A stretch of DNA of 64,000 nt from a bacterium (lineage in GTDB: Bacteria > UBP14 > UBA6098 > JAFGQG01). Location of the stretch: NCBI GenBank assembly GCA_016935765.1, contig JAFGQG010000175.1:1-64000 (forward strand), read 5' to 3'. Position 1 is the stretch's first letter, and every line of letters begins with the position of its first letter. This document shows positions 24,261-33,735 of this stretch, one piece after another. Both the position numbers and the translations under genes were made by a program. The notes beneath the pieces were generated by a model, which was given only the letters and a program-made list of their open reading frames with translations, ran no database searches and was not told the DNA's origin.

Positions 24261-27200
24261 TTACTTCATCTTCACTGCCCGTTCCTGCACTTCATGCGTC
24301 TTCCCGCTGCTCTTCACGATTATCTTGTAAATATATGTTCCATTCGCGATATGGTCGCCATCATCATCCCGTCCATCCCAGGGTTCGTAGTTGAATCCAA
24401 TATTCCCGGATGCGTGTTTGATCTGCTTGATAAACCTCCCGCTCTCTGTATAGATCTTTATTGTAACATCAGTTACGGGAACTGTCAAGAAATATACGAA
24501 CTCCGTCCTGTCCTCGAACGGGTTGGGCCAGTTCACAACATCCTGGATGGGATCCCCACCCTTGCCGATTATGTCGTACTGCGCGGTGTTGTTGCTCTCA
24601 TTGGACTCTCCGAATATACCCTCGGGATCAACCAGTACGTTTATCCTGTGGTAATACGAAGTAATTGTGAATGGTACGGATACGGTCGAGACGCTATCCA
24701 CCTCGTTCAGTTCTTCGATGACCTGGTCATCCCCGATCTGGAGGTCGTTCTCGTAGAACCGGACCAGCACATCCTTTGCAGGCGCTTGCCCGAAGTGGTG
24801 GACCGTGGCATTGATGTCAATTTCCTCTCCCTGCGCCGGGTTTGAATTGGAGAGGCTAATATCGTCGCTATATATGCTCAGGTCCAGGGAGTAGCGCAAT
24901 GTATCCGAATGGAACGCCTCTCCTATTCTGAAGGTCGTGTCTCCCGCAACCACCCTGTAGTAAGCATATCTTGCGACATAAGCATACAGCAGATCGATGA
25001 CATCGATTCCTTCAACTTTTGCAACACTGAGATGCAATGGTATATTTCTCACTTCTCCAGGGGGTACCGGATTGATGGCAGTGATATTCAACAGGGTGTC
25101 GCCTATCAATGGGCTTATCGCGTACTCCGAGTTGACGCTGTCGAGAACTACCTCCTGCCCGATGACTACGGAGAGTTCCGGGTCGAAGCCGATATCGTTG
25201 CCCCTGTTCTTGAGCTGCAGAATTGCCGTTATCCTATTCTCGCCCTCATCGAGTATGTAGTGACCCCGTTCTTCAACTGCTTCTCCGTTCACCTCGCTTA
25301 TGAATTTATCCAGCCAGAATTTGGGACCGCGAGCTGCAATGTACATCGGGGAGGTCGTGGTCGTTTTAGGGGAGCCCTGGAAGTTCAGGTAATCGACAGC
25401 GGTCGCGGAATCGAGGGGGATGTCATCTCCACCCGCGTCGAGAGTAATCTGGCCTTTCGCGCCGATCCAGAAGGATGTATGGTCTTCGTTGAACGGGAAC
25501 GCGCCGGAGTACGGTAAACTGTTGATAGTTAGCCAGTTGGACGGATCGACCATTGCGGATACGCTGGGTAGTGTTTCGAAATTTGCGAATGTCGGTTCGG
25601 AATCCGACCATCTAACTTCGGTAGAAGGAGAGCCGATCTCGATATAGGAACGCAGCTTGGTTCGGAATTGGGTTAACTGCGCCTGCCCGATGACGAAGCG
25701 AGGGTCATCTTCAATGATACCGCTGCCGTCCCGGTCAACGATTGCGAATTTGCAGTCAGGGACCGCAAATGGTCCGAAGGGGGTAGCGCTGCTTTCGAAG
25801 TACTCACGCTCTTCGCCAGAGATGGTGAAGTTTATGTCGTATACCTTTTCTTCTTCGAGGGTTGGATCGACGAGGAAGTGGAACACGAAGTAGCCTCGGC
25901 GGGAAGCCTGTATCTCGGGGATCATAGCGCTGCCGTCAGCGTCTCCGATACGCAGCCATACCTCCTCAGCGGAGGGGTTGAATCTCCAGCCGGCGTGGAA
26001 AGTGCGCGGATCATCGCCTTCGTAGATGACTTCGCCGGTAGCCGGATCTACGTGGGCTGGTACAAGTGGACGCGGATAGCAGGAGTACCAGAGCACCGTG
26101 TGAGTTGAGCCTAAACCACTCAAATCTGGTCGAATCGTGGTATTGTACCAGTGCTTGTTCGAGGCGTTGTCCACTTCGATGACTACCTGGAGGAACGCGC
26201 CGTTCTCGGTTCTGGGATAGCCGGCGGCTTCGAGAACGCTGTCACCTGCCGCCCATGGGAGAATGGTCACGGTGGCTATGTCAAAAGCGGGGTCGATACG
26301 CGCGCCGGTGACGATGTCCGGCTCGAACAAGCTCAGGGGCTCCCGCCCCCCCACGTAGCTCGATATGACCACGTCATCATACCCGAATGACTGCACCCAG
26401 GGATCGAACATGACGTCGAATTCATGAGGCTCTGTCCAGCGCCCTCCATAGTATGAACCCCAATCGTAAACGAGGTACTTCATCATTACTGTGTCTGGAA
26501 AGAGCGAAACGATCGTTGGGTCGGGTTTGCGGTAAAGCCGAACGTTGTTAGCAATAGAGTATGCTGATTGAGCGTGGGAGAACTGCACCCATGGCGACCC
26601 TCCGAATATCTCTTCGTTCACAAGCCACGCGCCGTCGTTAATTTTTAAAAGCCCTTCTCTCCCGCGCCCGGTGAATTGCGTGTTTATCGTAAATTTAACC
26701 TCACCGAGTTTTTCAGGGAGGTCGTCGCCGTAGGTCCCATCCCCGCCTGGACACCAGCCTTCGTGCGCGACCGAGAGGTCGCCTTCTATTTCCACGAGTT
26801 CCCATGGGTCGATCGCATAGAGTGACTCCGCGTACTCGCCGTTTCGTGGAGGCCATAAATCATGGATGTAACCGGTGGTGTTCACGAAGCGGTCTCCGAT
26901 GTCGTCCAGCCAATCATCGACGCCATCGAAGTTGTCGTCGTCGAACGCTGGTGGAATGAGTATTTGCGGGATGTAAACCGAGTAGTAGAACGGGCGTTCC
27001 CATATTTCGATCCCGGTACCCACTGTGGTATCATCGAAAACGAACGGGCTGAAATCCGGGCAGATAGTAGCGATGTCATAAGCGCTGTCACCGAGCGTGG
27101 GGAGTGTTACTTCGTAGCCACCGAGCCCTTTGGGTATGTTCTCGATGATGTATCCGAACACACCGTCACCGATACCGTCACGGGTGGTGGAGAGCTGCCG

Positions 27201-29870
27201 CCATTCGCCATCCACGTAGCCGTAAGTGCCGAAATCCTTGCCAACGTTGGCGATCCAGTAGAATGAATATTCCGTGGACGCGGTTATCTGGAAGCTTAAT
27301 TTCGCCTCGCCGTTACCGGGGAGATAGAGCAGTTCCTCCCGGGTTGCCGGGTCGATAATTTTAAAAGTCTTGGATAAATATTCGAACTGAAGTGGGTTTG
27401 GTAAAGGTGTATAGTAAGTGTAGGTTGTTCGAATCGGGGTTACCTTTTCCTTCTCCCAGATGGTTTCATAAAAGATGTTGGAGTACAGCGAGGATTCGGG
27501 AGTCGGTCGGGTCATGGTCGGCTCTTCGCCGCCGAGGTTCATCACCGCGATATACTCTCTACGCGGATAAGGTACCCAGCCGAGGTCGGTATCGTAGGCT
27601 TCACTAAGCACGTAATCCGAGTCCACGAACGCGAAGCCTTCGTAGCTTTCGATGGATTGGAGGACAAGCCGCTTGAGAACCACTTCGCCGGTGATGGAGT
27701 CTTTTTCCATCCAGTTTTCCCAGCCATCGTAGAAGTAAATGGGATTTCCGAGGAGAGTGTCGCCGATGGTTTCGGTACCGATATAGCCGGTGCCTTCAGT
27801 GATCGCAGCGCCAACTGCCATCTGTACGAGTGGCGGGGGATCTATCCAGAGTTCCCAGGAGGTGTACGGATCGAAAAAGTTGTAACCGGGGACCGTCCCG
27901 ATGTTCCAAACGGTTCGGTACGCGCGTATCTTATCGCCGGGTTCTTCAACGTCCACAACGCCATCGGAGTCGGTATCCTCTGCGCGGAAGCCGTCCTTAT
28001 CGATGTCCTCATAAAGCCCTGACCAGGGATTCAGCCAGTAGATCTCCTCGAGAACAATGGAATCAGGGTATGGGTGAAATGTGCCGAGGTCCAGCCAGGC
28101 GTCGGGATCGCTATCATTGTCCATGTCGTAGAGGATACTGCCAAGGTCGAGAGAGCCACGTAGGAGATCAACGAATTCGCCGCCGGGTGTGCGAATTATG
28201 GGTATCGTTGCCGGAGCTACCCAGTATATTGGCACGTCAAGTGGAATGTACTGCACATACTTTGTGTACCGGGCTTCCGTGCGCTCCTTGTTCTCCATTA
28301 TCATGAAAACTTTAAAGGGCTGGAAGTATTCACCGAGAATGTTCTTCCAGTTGAGGTCGGCGTCCGCTTCGATTCGGGCGTTAAAGAGAAAAAGCGACCA
28401 GAGGCTGTTGCGGTAGGTCCACCTCTCCGTGGAGGTGGCTGGTTCAGTGAAGGTCAGTCTGCAGGAGGAAACGCGCATTTCGGTTTGATAATCGAGGTAC
28501 GAATCAATGTTGTCCACACGGGCATCTCCCACAGGCGGAGTAGCAAGCTGGTATTTAATTATCTGTTCCGAGTTGCCGCCCAGTGAAGTGATGTCGAAAG
28601 AAATGTCGTTCCCGGAAACGGTAGGGGACGGACCTTCAATCGTATTAACATAATCGAAGTAAGCTTTTTTTGTTTCTACATGGTTGAGGTCTGCAGTTGG
28701 GGTGTTCCAGAGGTTACGCAGCCTTATGGTGACTTCGAATGTATCGCAGTCATCGACTGGGAGCGCCATTGGTGCCACGTCTGTGGATTCGATCTCCACC
28801 CCTGTGTAAATGCTTCTGACCGCTATCACCTTTTCGCTGAATGCTGAAAGTACTACGTTTGCGAGGATCTGCCACTGGGGTTCATCGACGGGGATGAGTG
28901 TTGCAACTGCCGGCATCCCAGATGATACTATCATCCGACCTCCGTAAGCGTCGCTTCCTTCCAGCTTCCCGATAGCGGTCTTGCCGATGTCGGACGGGCT
29001 GGATGTGCCGATGAACGTGGCAATAGGGTCGAGACCAGTAAGGGTGGGTCCCATCACGGTGTACAGGTGTGAGCAGGAGTTGGATAAGGAGATCGGGTGA
29101 TCGGGGTGTGTGAATTCTATTCCGGCGAGCGCAAGGTCGGGACCGTCGATCACGTCGATGAGGTCCACGCTGCCGGAGGGCATCAGCCCGACCGCTTCGA
29201 GAAAATACGCGGCGTTACCCTCCGTGTAGATGGTGTTGCCTCTTCCCAGGAATCCCCTGAGCGCGTCACCAATGCCAGGGTACAATGCTACAATGCTGTC
29301 TATATAGGCAGAGAGTGGTGATGAATATTCGAATGCGGGGATGATGAGCAGGCGGACGTTTGAGGGGAGGGAGGAAAGCCCGGTTTCGTTCACGGTTCTA
29401 ACGTAATCGCCCATATCGAGCCCGGCGATGTTTACGAAGAACTGCTGGAAGTAGAAGTATTCCCAGCTCACCGTTTGCTCGAAGGGATCATTTAGCGAGC
29501 TTTTAAAGACAGCGATGCCGGGATTGCCGGTGTAGTTTATGCAGTATGCTTTATCGAGTGATGAGATATCGAAGCCGTCATCGTATGTGGATGTGAAGCT
29601 TCCGGTGATATCTTCCGGGTAGAGGAACGAACCGTAGGAAGCTGCGTATGTTGATGCAGACCAGAGGATGGGGATTTCGCCATACGGGTATGCGATGGCT
29701 GGGTCGAAATCCCCCTGTTTTTGCCATGAATTTATTGATTTGTCAATCACAAATTTATATGCTGCCTGAAGGTTGGTCTGTGAGGGATCGGTAGGGATGA
29801 TCGATACCCCTGCCAGGATGGAGGTGACGAAAAATGTGATTATAAACAAACAAAGCAGGAATTTTTTCAT
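24261..29870 (-). CDS. Very large secreted surface protein with CARDB and FlgD-type C-terminal sorting modules
   Basis: 1869 residues. AAGGA lies 8 bases upstream of the ATG and a clear signal peptide ends near SILAG. Residues about 170-330 have a Rossmann-like, glutamine-amidotransferase-like look (LLIIPAFEYSSPLSAYID, FLGRGNTIYTEGNAAYFLEA) but no catalytic triad is obvious. The middle is long beta-rich sequence with acidic, calcium-binding-type runs (DMDNDSDPD, DTDSDGVVDVEEPGD). Near the C-terminus is a CARDB-like domain (PAQGEEIDINATVHHFG to ESNESNNTAQYD), then a FlgD-Ig-like sorting module (WPNPFEDRTEF, EPWDGRDDDGD, NGTYIYKI). Function unknown; the architecture fits an anchored cell-surface or extracellular-matrix protein. 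Confidence 0.65.
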   Translation of the reverse strand: MKKFLLCLFIITFFVTSILAGVSIIPTDPSQTNLQAAYKFVIDKSINSWQKQGDFDPAIAYPYGEIPILWSASTYAASYGSFLYPEDITGSFTSTYDDGFDISSLDKAYCINYTGNPGIAVFKSSLNDPFEQTVSWEYFYFQQFFVNIAGLDMGDYVRTVNETGLSSLPSNVRLLIIPAFEYSSPLSAYIDSIVALYPGIGDALRGFLGRGNTIYTEGNAAYFLEAVGLMPSGSVDLIDVIDGPDLALAGIEFTHPDHPISLSNSCSHLYTVMGPTLTGLDPIATFIGTSSPSDIGKTAIGKLEGSDAYGGRMIVSSGMPAVATLIPVDEPQWQILANVVLSAFSEKVIAVRSIYTGVEIESTDVAPMALPVDDCDTFEVTIRLRNLWNTPTADLNHVETKKAYFDYVNTIEGPSPTVSGNDISFDITSLGGNSEQIIKYQLATPPVGDARVDNIDSYLDYQTEMRVSSCRLTFTEPATSTERWTYRNSLWSLFLFNARIEADADLNWKNILGEYFQPFKVFMIMENKERTEARYTKYVQYIPLDVPIYWVAPATIPIIRTPGGEFVDLLRGSLDLGSILYDMDNDSDPDAWLDLGTFHPYPDSIVLEEIYWLNPWSGLYEDIDKDGFRAEDTDSDGVVDVEEPGDKIRAYRTVWNIGTVPGYNFFDPYTSWELWIDPPPLVQMAVGAAITEGTGYIGTETIGDTLLGNPIYFYDGWENWMEKDSITGEVVLKRLVLQSIESYEGFAFVDSDYVLSEAYDTDLGWVPYPRREYIAVMNLGGEEPTMTRPTPESSLYSNIFYETIWEKEKVTPIRTTYTYYTPLPNPLQFEYLSKTFKIIDPATREELLYLPGNGEAKLSFQITASTEYSFYWIANVGKDFGTYGYVDGEWRQLSTTRDGIGDGVFGYIIENIPKGLGGYEVTLPTLGDSAYDIATICPDFSPFVFDDTTVGTGIEIWERPFYYSVYIPQILIPPAFDDDNFDGVDDWLDDIGDRFVNTTGYIHDLWPPRNGEYAESLYAIDPWELVEIEGDLSVAHEGWCPGGDGTYGDDLPEKLGEVKFTINTQFTGRGREGLLKINDGAWLVNEEIFGGSPWVQFSHAQSAYSIANNVRLYRKPDPTIVSLFPDTVMMKYLVYDWGSYYGGRWTEPHEFDVMFDPWVQSFGYDDVVISSYVGGREPLSLFEPDIVTGARIDPAFDIATVTILPWAAGDSVLEAAGYPRTENGAFLQVVIEVDNASNKHWYNTTIRPDLSGLGSTHTVLWYSCYPRPLVPAHVDPATGEVIYEGDDPRTFHAGWRFNPSAEEVWLRIGDADGSAMIPEIQASRRGYFVFHFLVDPTLEEEKVYDINFTISGEEREYFESSATPFGPFAVPDCKFAIVDRDGSGIIEDDPRFVIGQAQLTQFRTKLRSYIEIGSPSTEVRWSDSEPTFANFETLPSVSAMVDPSNWLTINSLPYSGAFPFNEDHTSFWIGAKGQITLDAGGDDIPLDSATAVDYLNFQGSPKTTTTSPMYIAARGPKFWLDKFISEVNGEAVEERGHYILDEGENRITAILQLKNRGNDIGFDPELSVVIGQEVVLDSVNSEYAISPLIGDTLLNITAINPVPPGEVRNIPLHLSVAKVEGIDVIDLLYAYVARYAYYRVVAGDTTFRIGEAFHSDTLRYSLDLSIYSDDISLSNSNPAQGEEIDINATVHHFGQAPAKDVLVRFYENDLQIGDDQVIEELNEVDSVSTVSVPFTITSYYHRINVLVDPEGIFGESNESNNTAQYDIIGKGGDPIQDVVNWPNPFEDRTEFVYFLTVPVTDVTIKIYTESGRFIKQIKHASGNIGFNYEPWDGRDDDGDHIANGTYIYKIIVKSSGKTHEVQERAVKMK

Positions 29871-30007
29871 AATATATCCTTCTGTTAATTTTGAATTTCT
29901 AACTATATAAACAAAATAGGAGGGCTATTCGGGAATTGCAATTAATTTCTTTATGAAAATTCAATTAATTCTATAGATTATATTTTTATTAACATAAGAC
30001 CTAATAA

Positions 30008-30036
30008 TTGACAGCAGGATGAGGAATAATTATATT
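30008..30036 (+). promoter_or_regulatory. Promoter of the glycosyltransferase gene
   Basis: TTGACA (30008-30013), 17-base spacer, TATATT (30031-30036), 82 bases upstream of the ATG at 30118 on the same strand. Confidence 0.6.
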
Positions 30037-30074
30037 TGCATTGAATTGCATTTAATTAAAGTCTTTTAATTTTA

Positions 30075-30093
30075 AAAGGATATCGATACCTTT
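30075..30093. promoter_or_regulatory. Palindrome in the glycosyltransferase leader
   Basis: AAAGG, A, TATCGATA, CCTTT: a 19-base near-perfect palindrome between the promoter and the start codon. It could be an operator or an RNA hairpin; nothing identifies the regulator. Confidence 0.35.
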
Positions 30094-30117
30094 AAAAAGT
30101 ATTTACAGTATTTTCAA

Positions 30118-31362
30118 ATGACAAAAATTAAGAAAATTGGCTTAATGTGTCCTCCTATGCAGGGGCATATTTTCCCCATGACTGCAATCGCAGATCACCT
30201 GCTGAAGGAGGATTACGAAGTTGTATTCATTGTCACGGAATACGCAACAAGGTATTTAAAGAAATATCCGCACATTGTGATTGGGGAAAGGGAATTCCCA
30301 TATAATAAGGTGGCGAAAATTGCGAACCTCCTTTCCAGGCGGCGTGGAATACGCATGGGCAGAACCTGGCAGAGAAGATTCACTCGAAAATGGAACGATG
30401 TTGTCTGCGGATACCTGCCAGATCTGCTTAAAAGAGAGAATGTAGATCTTGTTTTGTGCGACCAACTCGAACCGGCGGTTGGATTGGTGTGTGACTATCT
30501 GGGCATTACTTTCATAACCATTTGCAACTCGATGGTAGTGGTCATGGATGAAAAGCTCCCGCCTTTTTTCATGGATTGGGATTACGATGATTCAGAACGA
30601 CAGCTTAAAATCAACAGAGGATTCTATAAGATCACCAGATGGATTTTATTAAGGGATAGCCGAAAGCTGAGGAAATGGGAAAAGTTATGGGGTATCGAAC
30701 AACTCTCGGGAAACGGACTTTTTTTCGCGACCTCTAAATTAGCTACGTTCTGTCAGCAGGTGCCTTCACTTGAGTTTCCGCTGGTTGATACGAACAAGTC
30801 GTGGGGATACTGCGGACCGTTTCGATCGAAATCCCCGTACGAGGTTCCTGAACTTCCAGTCTCGAATAAGCCGTACGTTTATATTACATTAGGATCGTTG
30901 CAGGGAAGCCGGTTTGCCCTTTTGAAGAAGTGCGCGGAAATCTCGGTAGAACTCGGTTCAACACCGGTTATTGCCCATGGGAATAAATTGGGTGAAGAAC
31001 AGGTGAGGGCATTGGAGAATTATGGGTTCGTTAAGGATTACGTCGCGCAGCCCCGGATTTTTCAAACGTGTGAATATGCCATTTGTAATTGCGGGTTGAA
31101 CACGGTTCTGGATGCTCTCTCCTATGGCAGACCGATACTCGGGCTTCCGTTGGGGATAGAGCAATCAGCGATAGCAACAAAGGCAGCAAGAATAAACTGT
31201 GGAATAACGGTGAAGAAAAAAACCGCAAATAATATTCGTGGAGCCTTAAAAGAGTTGATGAAAAATCCATTGTATAAAGAGTCCGCCCAGAAAGTGAGAG
31301 ATGAAATTTCTAAGAGAAACGGTGCGAAAGAGGTCGTGGATTTTATTAAGGGATTAGGATGA
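30118..31362 (+). CDS. UGT/MGT-like glycosyltransferase (GT1 family)
   Basis: 414 residues. The N-terminal Rossmann half begins LMCPPMQGHIFPMTAIADHL, the acceptor-side GH(x)nP loop of GT-B glycosyltransferases. The C-terminal donor-binding half has YVYITLGSLQGS, VKDYVAQPRIF, and CNCGLNTVLDALSYGRPILGLPLGIEQ split as a G-x-x-T-x-x-x-A/G block and P-L-x-x-E-Q, the conserved nucleotide-sugar site. The typical H-x-G-x-x-T has CNCGLNT here, with Cys-Asn replacing the usual His-Gly spacing, a deviation worth noting. It most resembles GT1 enzymes glycosylating small hydrophobic acceptors such as sterols, carotenoids or macrolides. It is a single gene with its own promoter; no biosynthetic partner is nearby. 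Confidence 0.8.
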   Translation: MTKIKKIGLMCPPMQGHIFPMTAIADHLLKEDYEVVFIVTEYATRYLKKYPHIVIGEREFPYNKVAKIANLLSRRRGIRMGRTWQRRFTRKWNDVVCGYLPDLLKRENVDLVLCDQLEPAVGLVCDYLGITFITICNSMVVVMDEKLPPFFMDWDYDDSERQLKINRGFYKITRWILLRDSRKLRKWEKLWGIEQLSGNGLFFATSKLATFCQQVPSLEFPLVDTNKSWGYCGPFRSKSPYEVPELPVSNKPYVYITLGSLQGSRFALLKKCAEISVELGSTPVIAHGNKLGEEQVRALENYGFVKDYVAQPRIFQTCEYAICNCGLNTVLDALSYGRPILGLPLGIEQSAIATKAARINCGITVKKKTANNIRGALKELMKNPLYKESAQKVRDEISKRNGAKEVVDFIKGLG

Positions 31363-31696
31363 CATCAGGTGCTTGGTAAGTTCGAAGGGAATAAACAAAA
31401 GCACTCTCCACCCAAACTCAACCATTGTCATTCAGAACTTGACATTGGGATTTATCTGAAGAAGATTATAGAATCCTTTAACAGGAATTTACTTTATTCC
31501 CCTAACCTTGTGAAGAACCTTATTCAAACATCAGCAATTGATACGCAAGAATCAACTTTGGAATAAGATCCCACGCGAAAATAAACACAAAAGTCCGATA
31601 TACACTAAAGCACGATGATAGTGTTTTATCAATTGGTTTAATATTGTCGCTCTGGATGACATCGGAGTTCACTGGTGATTCGAAGGGAATGAACAA
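31357..31696. repeat. Gap with a pair of imperfect direct repeats around the glycosyltransferase 3' end
   Basis: GGATGACATC...TTCGAAGGGAATAAACAA at 31357-31398 and GGATGACATC...TTCGAAGGGAATGAACAA at 31654-31696 agree at about three quarters of positions. The first includes the stop codon of the glycosyltransferase gene. The 255 bases between them contain no convincing gene; a 65-codon open frame there has no family resemblance and no good ribosome binding site. Confidence 0.45.
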
Positions 31697-31739
31697 GCTA
31701 GTTTAATGTACTCCCAAGCAATTCCTACTATGGTTGGAA

Positions 31740-33701
31740 TCACTTCAGGTATATCACTTTTTTTGATATGGCTTCCTGGTTAACCTTTGCTCGGATGAGG
31801 TAGACACCGGAGGGGATTGAGGGTAAAGGTTGCCAGGTAAAAGAAAGTAGATGAGTTGAAGCGTTTACGGGTTGATGCGTCCAGTTCCCTTCACCCCTGT
31901 ATGGATAGGCATCCCTGCCTGTCATCGAAACATCTTCAATAGTAGAAACCAATCTTCCATTTATATTATAAATTTCTATTTGTGGAGACGTTGCTTTATA
32001 ATGTGGGAGCGTCACATGTAACGCTCTTACTTCAGCAATTCTAATGTGTACAATTGCGTTGAATGGATTAGGATAACATGTAATCTCTAATTTGTCAGGT
32101 ATTATAGAATTTTTATTTTCCACCTCCAACCCACTAGTCCTTACGAACATAACCGCGTCCGCAATTACAACTTTTGATTCCTCTGCGCCAACATCAGTAA
32201 TTACAACAAAGTTGTCTGCCCCTTCAGTGAGCAAATATGTTCCAAGCAGGTTCCATATGCTGCCATTTACGGTTTGATCGATTGTGAATATATCCTGCGT
32301 GTCCGGGGAAGATACGATGTATTTGGCGTTCACCGCCCGGTTCGATCCTTCCACGTACCAGGTGTAAATCTCCCAGTAATCGGTGACCGGGATGTTCGGT
32401 CTGAAAAACGCAGAGTCGCCCTGGAAAGTTGTGGAGGTGTAGTAGTAGTCGCCATCCCAGCCTCCGTACTCAGTGCTGTGGTTCCAGCTTCCCGTGATGG
32501 AGAAACCGGGCTCTTCGTCCTCGATGATCAATGTCTCCGCGGTATCTGTGCTGGCAGTCGCGAAGTAAGATTCTATCTGGTCCCAGATCTCGGTGTTTCC
32601 ATCGTCGTACCCCAGCGCCCAGAACCCAACGCCGAGTAAGTTCTCGTCAAGTATGAACTGGTACTTGGGTCCAAGGGACATGGTGTCATCGTACCATACC
32701 TGGTGGTAAGAACCGTAAAGGTACCATGGCGCGGGGGCGTTCCAGTCGAAGTAATGACCGTAGGTGAACGTGTCTGCGATGGCTTCATAGTAGAATATAG
32801 CGTCGCCGCTGCCGGTGGTGGAAGCTCCCCTGGATGTCCCGGAGCAGAGCCAATCGAAGCCATAGAGCGGCAGTCCCAGGATCAGCTTCTCCCTGACTCC
32901 TGAACCTAATGATGTATAATGGTCGAGGGTATATGAAATGTCGTATGTTTCACCGGGATCATCGAGAGGGGCTACCGGTCCCGTGGTTGGCGCGGCAGAC
33001 CAGTGGTAATCGTATCCCATGATGAAGAAGATATCGCAGCATGGAGCGAGGTCATCCAGGAGAAAAGTCCCGCGCCAGTCAACTGCCGGGACATCGATAG
33101 ATAGTTTAGCCCCTGGTATCCTGGCTTGCAGGCTCTCGGATAATTCACACATAAAATTCATAAGTGGGGTCGCGTCTCCCAAAGCCGGAAGCTCGAAATC
33201 AATATTAATTCCGTCAGCGTTTCCTGCTTCAACCTGGTTGATTAAATTGGTGATCAGGTTTCTCCTGGCAGTTGGAGTGTTCAGCAGGTAGTGCACCTGT
33301 GAGCCGTCCCAGTCGAAGAAGCAGCAGACGAGATCGACTTCAACACCGTTGGCGTGCGCATCATTTATCAAATCCCAAACAGGCCAACCGTGAAGTGTGG
33401 TCAAGCTGCCTGATGAGTCTGCATCAACTCCGAAATATGCAATCGTAGAGACCAAATCCCATCTTGGAGGTGTATAACCCCAGCTATGCACCCAATATGG
33501 AATGAAACCGTAAACCTGGCGTTCAAGGGCAGCTTCGGCGCGATAAGGGTGAAACTTATAATCCCTTTTTGTTATTTCTTTTCTCAGGTAATCGTAATAT
33601 TGTATATATTGAATGCTATATCGTTCGGTTTGAGAGTAGTTGGTCGAATAAGTGCCAAATGCAAACAGCGCGATAAGGGTTATCCCGATTTTGTTTATCA
33701 T
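31740..33701 (-). CDS. Secreted GH18 family glycoside hydrolase with golvesin-C-like and sorting domains
   Basis: 653 residues. After the signal peptide (about 1-24), a (beta/alpha)8 barrel from VYGFIPYW carries the GH18 catalytic strand DGINIDFE (about 163-170, E170 the acid; the second position is N, as in YaaH-type GH18 enzymes, rather than D). DIFFIMGYDYHW, LGLPLYGFDW and GVGFWALGYDDG are further barrel strands. Residues about 400-515 resemble the golvesin C-terminal-like domain (GSWNHSTEYGGWDGDYYY). The C-terminal sorting module (CYPNPFN, IPSGVYLIRAKV) is interrupted by two in-frame inserts of about 16 and 28 residues that come from palindromic sequence. GH18 enzymes cleave beta-1,4-GlcNAc polymers, so chitin or peptidoglycan is the likely substrate class. 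Confidence 0.85.
   Translation of the reverse strand: MINKIGITLIALFAFGTYSTNYSQTERYSIQYIQYYDYLRKEITKRDYKFHPYRAEAALERQVYGFIPYWVHSWGYTPPRWDLVSTIAYFGVDADSSGSLTTLHGWPVWDLINDAHANGVEVDLVCCFFDWDGSQVHYLLNTPTARRNLITNLINQVEAGNADGINIDFELPALGDATPLMNFMCELSESLQARIPGAKLSIDVPAVDWRGTFLLDDLAPCCDIFFIMGYDYHWSAAPTTGPVAPLDDPGETYDISYTLDHYTSLGSGVREKLILGLPLYGFDWLCSGTSRGASTTGSGDAIFYYEAIADTFTYGHYFDWNAPAPWYLYGSYHQVWYDDTMSLGPKYQFILDENLLGVGFWALGYDDGNTEIWDQIESYFATASTDTAETLIIEDEEPGFSITGSWNHSTEYGGWDGDYYYTSTTFQGDSAFFRPNIPVTDYWEIYTWYVEGSNRAVNAKYIVSSPDTQDIFTIDQTVNGSIWNLLGTYLLTEGADNFVVITDVGAEESKVVIADAVMFVRTSGLEVENKNSIIPDKLEITCYPNPFNAIVHIRIAEVRALHVTLPHYKATSPQIEIYNINGRLVSTIEDVSMTGRDAYPYRGEGNWTHQPVNASTHLLSFTWQPLPSIPSGVYLIRAKVNQEAISKKVIYLK
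31856..32035. repeat. Palindromic elements inside the GH18 sorting-domain coding sequence
   Basis: 32007-32026 is an inverted repeat (GAGCGT, an 8-base centre, ACGCTC) and 31905-31918 holds AGGCATCCCTGCCT. Both lie within the two stretches (about 31987-32035 and 31856-31925) that interrupt the normal sorting module and keep the frame open. Confidence 0.5.
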
Positions 33702-33735
33702 GAATTTATAGTTCTGTCAATTGTTTATAGGGGTA

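Noticed and set aside
24441-24940. Plus-strand 183-codon frame near the 3' end of the 1869-aa gene
   Set aside because: It is antisense to the CARDB and sorting-module coding region, which is clearly the real frame.
26862-28306. Several 120-158-codon plus-strand frames inside the 1869-aa gene
   Set aside because: They are shadows of the minus-strand gene in a GC-rich stretch; sequence composition is not protein-like and no starts are supported.
31369-31566. 65-codon frame after the glycosyltransferase
   Set aside because: No family resemblance, no ribosome binding site, and it overlaps a direct repeat.
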